Source: CAIZIN01 sp964483025
Lineage (GTDB): Bacteria > Patescibacteriota > Minisyncoccia > Phycocordibacterales > CAIZIN01
Reading direction: 5' to 3'
DNA: 13,588 nt
Assembly (NCBI GenBank): GCA_964483025.1
Contig: CAYZZT010000019.1
Location: 1 to 13,588, forward strand
Each line of letters begins with the position of its first letter. The stretch's first letter is position 1. Positions 7,801 to 11,949 of this stretch are shown piece by piece. The notes beneath the pieces are model-generated. The model had not been told where the DNA came from, made no database searches, and saw only the letters and a program-made list of their open reading frames with translations. A program made the position numbers and the translations under genes.

Positions 7801-8761
7801 TTATTGCCAAGGCAACATTTCCAGGCAGTGTCCAAGGCGTTGTTGTCCAAGCAAGAATATATGTATTCGCTCCCGTATTGCCATCCTCTCCTGCATTGTC
7901 ATTCCCGCTCGCATTGTCATTCCGGCGGAGGCCGGAATCCAGTCTCGCACCCGTATTGTCATCCTCTCCCGTATTGTCATTCCCGCGAAGGCGGGAATCC
8001 AGTCTCGCATCTAAATTTGAATTCTGATTCTCTCGGACTGGATTCCGGACTAAATCCGGAATGACAGAAACATCGTTTATTAATTTAAATTTCACATACA
8101 CCGAAATATCCGTAATATCCTTATAACTATTATCCATCGCGACCTCGGCATTAGAAAGCGGAGTCTCACACCTTGGACAATACATCAAAACTTTTACACT
8201 TTCATAAATTTTATCTTCACTATGAAGCTTTTTTAAACCCCACCATACAGACTCAATATATGAGTTGTCCATTGTTTTATATGAACCATCAAATTCAGTC
8301 CAACGAGCAAAACGCTCAATTGTTTTTTTCCATTCATCTACATAAGTAAGTACTTTACTTCTTGCGTGTTCATTAAATTTTTCAAGTCCAATTTCTTCAA
8401 TTTGTTTTTTACCAGAAATTCCAAGATCTTTTTCAACAATGTTTTCAATTGGCAGGCCATGACAATCCCAACCCCACCTGCGAAGCACCTTAAAGCCCTT
8501 CATCGTCTGATAGCGAGGCACAGCGTCTTTTATGGCACTTGCGAGCAAATGACCGTAGTGAGGTGTTCCTGTGGCAAAAGGAGGTCCATCAAAAAATACG
8601 AATTCACCTTTAAAACCCCCCTCATGTGGGATTTCAACAGTTTTTTTAAAAGCTTCAATATCATTCCAAAATTTAAGTGTTTCTTCTTCTTTTAAAGCCG
8701 TCGGACTTTTGATTGGGTCATTTTCATTACTCATCATGCTATCGTACCAATTTTTTTGCAT
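4889..8761 (-). CDS. ileS: Isoleucyl-tRNA synthetase, eukaryote-like type, with inserted histidine-phosphatase domain and two repeat-derived insertions
   Basis: Charges tRNA-Ile in the cytoplasm. Class I signatures are HYGH (68-71) in GPPFATGTPHYGHLLAS and KMSKS (888-892) in EGGQKMSKSKNN. The HYGH form and the block GWDCHGLPIE resemble the eukaryote-like IleRS2 group rather than HIGH-type bacterial IleRS. The CP1 editing domain carries WTTTPWTLPGN (305-315), and the C-terminal half has the anticodon-binding region DRWIIERLRELCEG onward. At 1290 residues it is about 250-300 longer than usual. Three insertions explain this: residues about 232-298 (palindromic repeats, VIPDLVRNP to EDGNTGAN), about 583-780 (histidine phosphatase, listed separately) and about 959-995 (palindromic repeat). 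Without them it is near 990. The upstream ATG (8761) gives the longest frame; M9/M10 (8737, 8734) are alternatives because a -10 box ends at 8741. Its TAG stop abuts the recO ATG. Confidence 0.95.
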   Translation of the reverse strand: MQKNWYDSMMSNENDPIKSPTALKEEETLKFWNDIEAFKKTVEIPHEGGFKGEFVFFDGPPFATGTPHYGHLLASAIKDAVPRYQTMKGFKVLRRWGWDCHGLPIENIVEKDLGISGKKQIEEIGLEKFNEHARSKVLTYVDEWKKTIERFARWTEFDGSYKTMDNSYIESVWWGLKKLHSEDKIYESVKVLMYCPRCETPLSNAEVAMDNSYKDITDISVYVKFKLINDVSVIPDLVRNPVRENQNSNLDARLDSRLRGNDNTGEDDNTGARLDSGLRRNDNASGNDNAGEDGNTGANTYILAWTTTPWTLPGNVALAINPDLDYVEVEGEVPGNTYIVASTLVEKVFKTNFKILRTFKGSELIGKSYEPIFDYYKDIEIKNKENGWKIYAGDFVTTTDGTGIVHIAPAFGEDDLRLAKTNNLPIIHHVDGTGKFKPEVIDFAGQLVKPADTKEEPNKHQSADIEIIKYLAHNGKLFEKEKLIHLYPHCYRCETPLYYYAIPAWFINVQSSKEKFLKLNEKVNWIPSHLKEGRFKNVMENAPDWNISRNRFWATPLPIWKGTETKELEVLGSLDDIKGRTKSTNKYFVMRHGEGEQNILNILSSKVDNPHHLTPKGKDDVFKVALSLSDKKITKIISSPFVRTKETAEIIAEANGVSKEEIIYDARIGEMNLGIFDMKDFSSYQEYYSSFEEMLEKPVPEGESHNDLRRRAGDFLYEIDKKYSGENILFVTHLSLAWALCATAMGADKVKAEELWKEKKDFLVPAEYKEFDFAPIPHNALYELDFHRPYIDAITYPAPSGQGMMKRIPEVLDCWFESSSMPYAGVHYPFENQDFFKTHFPADFIAEYIAQTRTWFYYTHAISAMLFDNIAFKNVITTGTVLAEGGQKMSKSKNNYPDPALMFDKYGVDAVRFYMLSSPLMRSEDLNFAEREVDEIHKKIILRMRNVLSFYEMYKSPASVIPDLVRNPVSHSNSISDSFGLDSGLRWNDNAGEGGIPMKNNSSNVLDRWIIERLRELCEGVTKAMDAYEIDQALKPVLPFVEDLSTWYLRRSRDRMKEDGEDKDLACVTLRYILFRFAQITAPFMPFIAEEIYRGVRGNEDEESVHFTVWPNESESFSEKIKGIFVKNKIIEDMEKVRNIVSLALEARSKALIKVKQPLLTLTLKGDEEIVLNDEYASLIRDEVNVKNIVSDITIEPILVLDTNITPELKEEGEYRELLRAIQDLRKRKGLTPKDKPKLIIVCDDATKVFIEKYKNQLEKSASLFSVSFEGEDGEEIIIGDKKIKLELSL
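5794..5885. repeat. 92-bp composite palindromic element inside ileS (copy 1)
   Basis: TGTCATTCCAGCGAAGGCCGGAATCC (reverse unit), a 35-base middle, then GACTGGATTCCGGAC-CAA-GTCCGGAATGACA (forward unit). The middle, read on the other strand, matches that of the copy at 7975-8066, and both copies are exactly 92 bases long. So this is the same element in the opposite orientation. It is translated in frame as about residues 959-990 of IleRS (SVIPDLVRNPVSHSNS to DSGLRWNDNAGE), between the KMSKS-following helix and the anticodon-binding domain. Confidence 0.88.
6421..7006 (-). other. Histidine-phosphatase (phosphoglycerate mutase-like) domain inserted in IleRS, residues about 586-780
   Basis: The insertion begins just after ISRNRFWATPLPIWKG (547-562) and GSLDDIKG, and ends before YELDFHRPYID (782-792), where the synthetase fold resumes. 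Inside it are the family marks in order: KYFVMRHGEGEQN with the catalytic RHG motif (R591, H592, G593), LTPKGKDD (613-620), SSPFVRTKETAEII (638-651) with R643, GEMNLGIFD (669-677) with acidic E670, and ILFVTHLSLAWAL with the second histidine H733. All residues of the usual active-site set (two Arg, two His, one acid) are present, so the domain looks catalytically competent. The substrate cannot be read from the sequence. It is a single open frame with the synthetase, with no sign of a separate start. Confidence 0.88.
7875..8066. repeat. Composite palindromic repeat array inside ileS (copy 2 plus tandem 18-bp half-units)
   Basis: The 92-bp element at 7975-8066 (TGTCATTCCCGCGAAGGCGGGAATCC, a 35-base middle, then GGATTCCGGACTAAATCCGGAATGACA) is preceded by a further full reverse unit at about 7914-7944. 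There are also short 18-base half-units of the form GYATTGTCATYCYCKCYC at 7875, 7893, 7911, 7953 and 7971. The array lies in frame in IleRS residues about 232-296 and encodes an Asn/Asp/Gly-rich stretch (GNDNTGEDDNTGA, NDNASGNDNAGEDG) just before the editing-domain motif WTTTPW. Confidence 0.88.
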
Positions 8762-8769
8762 TTTGGGAA
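8741..8769 (-). promoter_or_regulatory. Possible ileS promoter with extended -10
   Basis: On the minus strand TTCCCA (8769-8764), a 17-base spacer, and TGG-TACGAT (8749-8741) form a recognisable sigma-70-type promoter. Transcription would start near 8734, which is the A of codon M10. If so, the mRNA is leaderless and the protein begins MSNENDPIKS, not at the ATG at 8761. Each hexamer differs from consensus at two positions or fewer (TTCCCA for TTGACA, TACGAT for TATAAT). Confidence 0.45.
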
Positions 8770-8774
8770 TGAGC

Positions 8775-8807
8775 TTTTAGGCCCTAGGCGCTAGGCTCTA
8801 GCTAAAA
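8775..8807. repeat. Small nested palindrome rich in CTAGG
   Basis: TTTTAG at 8775-8780 pairs with CTAAAA at 8802-8807. Inside lies CCTAG-GCG-CTAGG (8783-8795). CTAGGC also repeats directly with a 7-base period. It sits between the SIMPL terminator and ileS, just upstream of the ileS promoter. Function unknown. Confidence 0.4.
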
Positions 8808-8811
8808 CACA

Positions 8812-8842
8812 ACAAAGCCGTTCCCTTCGGGAACGGCTTTGT
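8812..8842. terminator. Intrinsic terminator downstream of the SIMPL gene
   Basis: A perfect 14-bp stem, ACAAAGCCGTTCCC / GGGAACGGCTTTGT, closes on the 3-base loop TTC. On the minus strand it starts 9 bases beyond the SIMPL gene stop and is followed by GTGTTTTAG. It separates the SIMPL gene from ileS, so ileS needs its own promoter. Confidence 0.8.
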
Positions 8843-8850
8843 GTTATGTG

Positions 8851-9639
8851 TTAACGTATTTCATACGTCACCTGCACTGTTCTTGAATACTTGTTCTCTC
8901 CTGCTGGCAGTTGAGGCGCGGACACCGCATCTGCCCCACCCATACCAAAAGACTTATTCATCATTGGTATTCCATACCCTACTTCATTTTCGTTGAAGGC
9001 GACAATTCTTACGAGTCGCACACCCAAACCTTTTGCAATCGATTTTGCTTTAGCTTTTGCATTGTCAATTGCTTCATTTCTTGCCTGTGCAATGACATCA
9101 TCTTCCTTATCAACTCCAAAAGTAGGCCCACTGATATTTGTTGCTCCAGCAGTTGTTGCATCTCCTACAATTTGTCCAACTTTAGAAACATCTCTAATCT
9201 TCACTTCAAAAGTTTGTGAGATTTCATATCCACGCAATACTTCTTTACCACTTGGGCAATTTGAAGGATAAATCGCTGGGCAAACAACTTGTGGATAATC
9301 ATATTTTGGATACAAAGAATAATTTGTTGTCTTTATATCTTTCTCTGCGACTCCGTCTTTTTTCACTGCATCAAGAATTTTATTTGCAATATCTGTTGTT
9401 ATTTTTTGAGCCTCAGCTGAAGTTTTAGCTTCTTTTGTTACTGAAAATGAAAATGTTGCAATATCTGGAATAGCAACTGCTTCTCCAGTTCCTGAAACTG
9501 TTATTGTATTTCTAGAATCAATACTTGAAGTATCTGTTTCTTTTAATTGATGAATTGTCGCCGAGCCAAGAAACAAGAACAACATAGCCACAACAGCCAC
9601 TCCCAACCAAGTAAAATATTTGTTTTTTAATAGATCCAT
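8851..9639 (-). CDS. SIMPL-domain (DUF541, YggE-like) membrane-anchored protein
   Basis: 262 residues. An N-terminal hydrophobic segment (about 10-30, YFTWLGVAVVAMLFLFLGSA) acts as an uncleaved anchor or signal. The SIMPL domain follows from NTITVSGTGEAVAIPDIATFSFSV (44-67). It contains KDIKTTNYSLYPKYDYP, GYEISQTFEVKI, and a helix rich in Ala/Lys (ARNEAIDNAKAKAKSIAKGLGV), then LVRIVAFNE. Two cysteines (VVCPAIYPSNCPS) sit in a loop before RGYEISQ and could form a disulphide outside the membrane. The family (YggE in E. coli) is linked to envelope or oxidative-stress phenotypes, but its reaction is not known. The gene is bounded by a strong extended -10 upstream (9669-9677) and a terminator at 8812-8842, so it looks monocistronic. 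Stop TAA. Confidence 0.9.
   Translation of the reverse strand: MDLLKNKYFTWLGVAVVAMLFLFLGSATIHQLKETDTSSIDSRNTITVSGTGEAVAIPDIATFSFSVTKEAKTSAEAQKITTDIANKILDAVKKDGVAEKDIKTTNYSLYPKYDYPQVVCPAIYPSNCPSGKEVLRGYEISQTFEVKIRDVSKVGQIVGDATTAGATNISGPTFGVDKEDDVIAQARNEAIDNAKAKAKSIAKGLGVRLVRIVAFNENEVGYGIPMMNKSFGMGGADAVSAPQLPAGENKYSRTVQVTYEIR
9290..9298 (-). promoter_or_regulatory. DnaA-box 9-mer within the SIMPL gene
   Basis: TGTGGATAA, the exact complement of the consensus TTATCCACA, occurs inside coding sequence. A single box in a gene may be chance; it is listed because two more perfect copies lie within 2.6 kb. Confidence 0.2.
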
Positions 9640-9668
9640 AAAATTAAAGGTTATCTGGTAACATTCCC

Positions 9669-9677
9669 ATTATAGCA
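9669..9677 (-). promoter_or_regulatory. Extended -10 promoter of the SIMPL gene
   Basis: The minus strand reads TGCTATAAT, a perfect extended -10. The start codon (9639) lies 29 bases further, so unlike most genes here this transcript would have a leader of about 22 bases. The leader region holds a possible six-codon mini-ORF (ATG at 9664, MLPDNL) ending in TAA just before the gene. Confidence 0.7.
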
Positions 9678-9697
9678 TATTTCTCTTCTCCTCCCTC

Positions 9698-9828
9698 TGT
9701 CATCCTCGCGAATGCGGGGATCCAGGCTAACCCTAATTACAGTTCAACTTTAGTAACTGATTATTTTTTTGATATACCTTATTATCCACAGAACACGGAC
9801 TTGGATCCCCGCATTCGCGAGGATGACA
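9698..9828. repeat. Composite palindromic element with perfect 27-bp inverted arms
   Basis: Positions 9698-9724 (TGTCATCCTCGCGAATGC onward) and 9802-9828 (ending GCGAGGATGACA) are perfect reverse complements over 27 bases. They are separated by 77 bases of AT-rich sequence that includes a DnaA-box 9-mer. Each arm can also fold on itself. The pair fills most of the gap between folD and the SIMPL gene. Confidence 0.85.
9782..9790 (+). promoter_or_regulatory. DnaA-box 9-mer between inverted repeat arms
   Basis: TTATCCACA is a perfect consensus DnaA box, in the spacer of the 9698-9828 inverted repeat. No cluster of boxes or DNA-unwinding region was seen around it, so an origin is not claimed. 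Confidence 0.25.
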
Positions 9829-9856
9829 ATGCAGGTGCCCGGTTATGCGCTGTGTG

Positions 9857-10708
9857 TTATTTGTTATGTGTTGCCCCGTGTGCATCACAAACATTCTCCA
9901 AAAGAGAAATAACCGTCATCGGTCCTACTCCGCCTGGCACAGGAGAAATTGCTTTCACGATTTTAGAAACTTTTTCAAAATCCACATCCCCCACCAAAAT
10001 TCTCTGCCCTCTTTTTTCTTGTATTGTAATACCCACGTCTACCACAACCCGTCCTTTTTTTACATGTTTTGTAGTAATAAACTTTGGTTTACCAACAGCA
10101 ACAATTAAAATATCTGCAAGTTTAGTTAACTCCTCCAATTTTTTTGTTTTACTATGACATTGGATCACCGTTGCCCCACATCTTTCAGCAAGTAAAGCTG
10201 TCGGCCTCCCCACCAAAAGCGAGCGTCCCACCACAGTAACTCTTTTTCCAAGTAACGAAACACCGTTTAAGGCGAGCAAAGAAATCACTCCTCGAGCAGT
10301 TGCAGGAATAAATGCAGTTGTATCTCCTGTCAAAATTTTACCCTGATTCAATGTTGTAAGACCATCAACATCTTTTGATGATAAAATCGTGTCAAGAATA
10401 ATGCGAGGATTTAAATGTGCAGGTAAAGGCATTTGCACAATAATTCCATTTATATCTTTATTTAAATTAATATCTTTAATTTTTTCAATAATTTCTTCTT
10501 GTTTTATTTTTTCAGGAAATGAAAAAAGGTGTGTTTTAATGCCAAGCCTGTCAGCTGTTTTGATTTTTTGCTTTACATAAGTTTTAGAGTCTTCTCTTTC
10601 CCCCACCAAAATAATAGCGAGTTGTGGTACTTTTTTAAAAGATTTCACCCTCTTCAATAACTCACTTTCCTTTATTTTAGCCGTTTTTTTACCATCAAGT
10701 ATTTTCAT
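9857..10708 (-). CDS. folD: Methylenetetrahydrofolate dehydrogenase / methenyltetrahydrofolate cyclohydrolase
   Basis: Bifunctional enzyme of one-carbon metabolism. It oxidises 5,10-methylene-THF to methenyl-THF with NAD(P)+ and hydrolyses that to 10-formyl-THF, in the cytoplasm. At 283 residues it has the family length. Marks in order: SKTYVKQKIKTADRLGI (41-57) with the catalytic lysine expected at K48 and Y44, VQMPLPAHL, DVDGL, the dinucleotide-binding VVGRSLLVGRPTALL, CHSKTKKL, and the C-terminal PVPGGVGPMTVISLLEN. The last nine residues (DAHGATHNK) come from simple ATAAC-rich sequence next to a palindromic repeat, so the natural end may have been altered. The start is supported by a TATAGT box 8 bases upstream (10717-10722). 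Stop TAA. Confidence 0.96.
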   Translation of the reverse strand: MKILDGKKTAKIKESELLKRVKSFKKVPQLAIILVGEREDSKTYVKQKIKTADRLGIKTHLFSFPEKIKQEEIIEKIKDINLNKDINGIIVQMPLPAHLNPRIILDTILSSKDVDGLTTLNQGKILTGDTTAFIPATARGVISLLALNGVSLLGKRVTVVGRSLLVGRPTALLAERCGATVIQCHSKTKKLEELTKLADILIVAVGKPKFITTKHVKKGRVVVDVGITIQEKRGQRILVGDVDFEKVSKIVKAISPVPGGVGPMTVISLLENVCDAHGATHNK

Positions 10709-10716
10709 ATCACTAT

Positions 10717-10746
10717 ACTATATTAAATATAGGTTTTTAGCCACAA
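10717..10746 (-). promoter_or_regulatory. folD promoter, near-leaderless
   Basis: The minus strand shows TTGTGG (10746-10741), an 18-base spacer and TATAGT (10722-10717), with 8 bases to the folD ATG. A second overlapping TATAGT (10717-10712) lies three bases from the ATG. Transcription would start about one base before the start codon. Confidence 0.5.
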
Positions 10747-10755
10747 CCTGCCGTT

Positions 10756-10826
10756 TGTCATTCCGGCGGAGGCCGGAATCCAGTCTGAAAACGTAGACTT
10801 GGATCCCCGCATTCGCGAGGATGACA
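10756..10826. repeat. Composite palindromic element, 71 bp, two half-units head to head
   Basis: TGTCATTCCGGC-GGAG-GCCGGAATCC (reverse unit, perfect hairpin) is followed by AGTCTGAAAACGTAG and the forward unit ACTTGGATCCCCGCATTCGCGAGGATGACA. It has the same order and nearly the same length as 3892-3965. It lies between PAP2 and folD. Confidence 0.82.
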
Positions 10827-10846
10827 TAAAATATAGTCGTGAACGT

Positions 10847-10930
10847 CACAAATATTTTTCTACTGAAAAATTTTCTGACCACACCTCGCGCCGTCGCGCT
10901 CCGGTCTTGCGCTCAGAAACTCTTCTGAGC
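10847..10930 (+). repeat. Two-hairpin repeat (family B), stand-alone copy
   Basis: CACAAATATTTTTC-TACT-GAAAAATT (hairpin arms 10854-10860 and 10865-10871) is followed by CTGACCACACCTCG, CCGTC, CTCCGGTCTTGC, and a second hairpin GCTCAGAA-ACTC-TTCTGAGC (10911-10930). This is the order of parts in the two units within recO. Its conceptual translation (HKYFSTEKFSDHTSRRRAP) parallels the recO peptide HKYFSGEKSSGHDSARQPP. It abuts the composite element 10756-10826, as the recO units abut palindromes. Confidence 0.7.
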
Positions 10931-10944
10931 TCACACTTCTTATT

Positions 10945-11565
10945 TTATGTCGATTTGTTTCGGATTTCGTGCTTCGAATTTCGGATTTTCACCACTGCAA
11001 GCGGTGCTGTTGCCCAAAATATCCCCAAACACCACCCGGCCAGTACATCACTTACCCAATGAGCATTCAAATAAACACGACTCAAACCAACTAAAATAAT
11101 TACAATAATTGAAACAGCAAAATATAATCTTCTCTTTTTTCTATCAATAATCTTAAAAACAACATAAAAACAAAAACTCAAAAACAAAATTGTTGCCATA
11201 TTTGTATGCCCACTCGGAAAAGAATAACCAGAATATGCCACCAGACTATTTTCAGGCCTTGCAACCTCTATTAAATTTTTTATTATTGTTTGAGTAAGTA
11301 ACCCTCCCAGCAAAGCCATGGCTGTATAAAAACCTTGTTTCGTATAACCTTTCACAACAAGAAAAGCAATTAAAAAAACTGAACCGATAGATACAAATAC
11401 TAAACTCCCAAGATCTGTAACAAAGAAAAATAACCAAACAAGAAAATCTGTTCTTGGTATATTTGCAATAAAATTATTTATATTTAAAAAATAACCATAA
11501 TGAAAAGTAAAATATGTGAAAATAAATCCAAAGAAAGCTATTAAATTAAAATATATGTATCGCAT
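10945..11565 (-). CDS. PAP2-family integral membrane phosphatase
   Basis: 206 residues with about six hydrophobic segments. All three signatures of the PAP2 superfamily (phosphatidic acid / undecaprenyl-diphosphate phosphatases) are present: K-x6-RP at K96 to R103-P104, PSGH at 117-120, and SR-x5-H-x3-D at S162, R163, H169, D173. The active site faces outside the membrane in known members; the likely substrate class is a lipid phosphate, but which one is not visible. The tail VKIRNSKHEIRNKST derives from a short degenerate repeat (TCCGAAATTCGAA and similar), suggesting a lost or replaced original end. The start ATG touches the stop of the 57-residue gene upstream (TAA-ATG). A TACAAT box (11576-11581) 10 bases upstream could give a separate near-leaderless transcript. 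Confidence 0.88.
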   Translation of the reverse strand: MRYIYFNLIAFFGFIFTYFTFHYGYFLNINNFIANIPRTDFLVWLFFFVTDLGSLVFVSIGSVFLIAFLVVKGYTKQGFYTAMALLGGLLTQTIIKNLIEVARPENSLVAYSGYSFPSGHTNMATILFLSFCFYVVFKIIDRKKRRLYFAVSIIVIILVGLSRVYLNAHWVSDVLAGWCLGIFWATAPLAVVKIRNSKHEIRNKST

Positions 11566-11739
11566 TTAACGTAACATTGTATATGTAACAAAAACCAAAA
11601 TTACCCCTATCAAAAATGCATCTACATTATGTTGAACTTTTTTATGTTCAGCTACAGCGCATCTAATATCTGTAACTAATTTTTTATGTGCCTCAAACTC
11701 GCACTTTTTATCTTTTGGTGAATGAATATGTAATGTCAT
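11566..11739 (-). CDS. Small membrane protein (57 aa), coupled to the PAP2 gene
   Basis: Translation gives MTLHIHSPKDKKCEFEAHKK, then LVTDIRCAVAEHKKVQHNVD, then a hydrophobic end AFLIGVILVFVTYTMLR. It is a charged, probably helical cytoplasmic part with a single C-terminal membrane segment. No family recognised. Support for a real gene: an ATG start just after -10-like boxes (TATAGT/TACAAT at 11744-11754), a normal amino-acid composition, a single complete frame, and a TAA stop followed with no gap by the PAP2 start codon. That junction suggests the two are translated together, so the protein may assist or anchor the phosphatase; this is inference. Confidence 0.65.
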   Translation of the reverse strand: MTLHIHSPKDKKCEFEAHKKLVTDIRCAVAEHKKVQHNVDAFLIGVILVFVTYTMLR

Positions 11740-11743
11740 AGGT

Positions 11744-11754
11744 ATTGTACTATA
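11744..11754 (-). promoter_or_regulatory. Promoter of the 57-aa/PAP2 pair
   Basis: The minus strand reads TATAGTACAAT, which holds two overlapping -10 options: TATAGT (9 bases before the ATG) and TACAAT (4 bases before it). TTGTCC lies 18 bases upstream of TACAAT. Either choice predicts a leaderless or nearly leaderless mRNA. Confidence 0.45.
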
Positions 11755-11931
11755 TTTTTTAAATTAGGGACAAAAAAACTCTGAATCGATTGTGGAAGTT
11801 TTCAGAGGGATTCATATTGTACACACAATTTCGAAAAGTTGTATGTGGATAAGTAACCAGACAGAACAAGAAAAAATATGTCAACGTAGTGGGAAGGATG
11901 ATATTAAATAGGGTGGTACTCTATCCTACTG
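11755..11931. other. Divergent intergenic region with weak hairpins and a DnaA-box 9-mer
   Basis: This is the longest gap that contains no palindromic element. It holds a 7-bp stem CTCTGAA/TTCAGAG (11780-11807), a small ATTGT-ACAC-ACAAT hairpin near 11817-11830, and TGTGGATAA at 11844-11852, an exact DnaA box on the minus strand. It lies between divergent promoters of two small membrane-protein genes. No RNA gene was recognised. Confidence 0.35.
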
Positions 11932-11940
11932 TGCTATAAT
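11932..11940 (+). promoter_or_regulatory. Extended -10 promoter of the 67-aa gene
   Basis: TGCTATAAT is a perfect extended -10, and only 9 bases separate it from the ATG at 11950. The transcript would start 2-4 bases before, or at, the start codon. No good -35 is present, as expected for an extended -10 promoter. This box also argues against the upstream TTG (11944) as the start. Confidence 0.75.
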
Positions 11941-11949
11941 GTATTGATA

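Noticed and set aside
7875..7988. CRISPR-like tandem repeats
   Set aside because: The units are 18 bases with no unique spacers, lie inside ileS in frame, and belong to the palindromic family. No cas gene is present.
7738..8064. Plus-strand open frame with peptides such as HSREGGNPVSH opposite ileS
   Set aside because: It runs antisense to ileS and gains its length from the palindromic repeats, which stay open in several frames. It has no promoter or family match.
8762..8850. T-box or other riboswitch leader for ileS
   Set aside because: Only 89 bases separate ileS from the SIMPL gene, and these are filled by that gene's terminator and a small palindrome. The likely promoter lies at the start codon, leaving no room for a leader.
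9801..10157. Plus-strand open frame beginning MDPRIREDD opposite folD
   Set aside because: The first residues come from a palindromic unit, and the rest is antisense to the well-supported folD gene. The same MDPRIREDD start occurs at 10799, again from the repeat alone.
9290..11852. Replication origin
   Set aside because: Three DnaA boxes are spread over 2.6 kb, partly in genes, without an AT-rich unwinding block or dnaA/dnaN next to them.
11944..11949. TTG start at 11944 for the 67-aa gene
   Set aside because: It lies 3 bases after the -10 box, before any plausible transcript start, while the ATG two codons later fits well.
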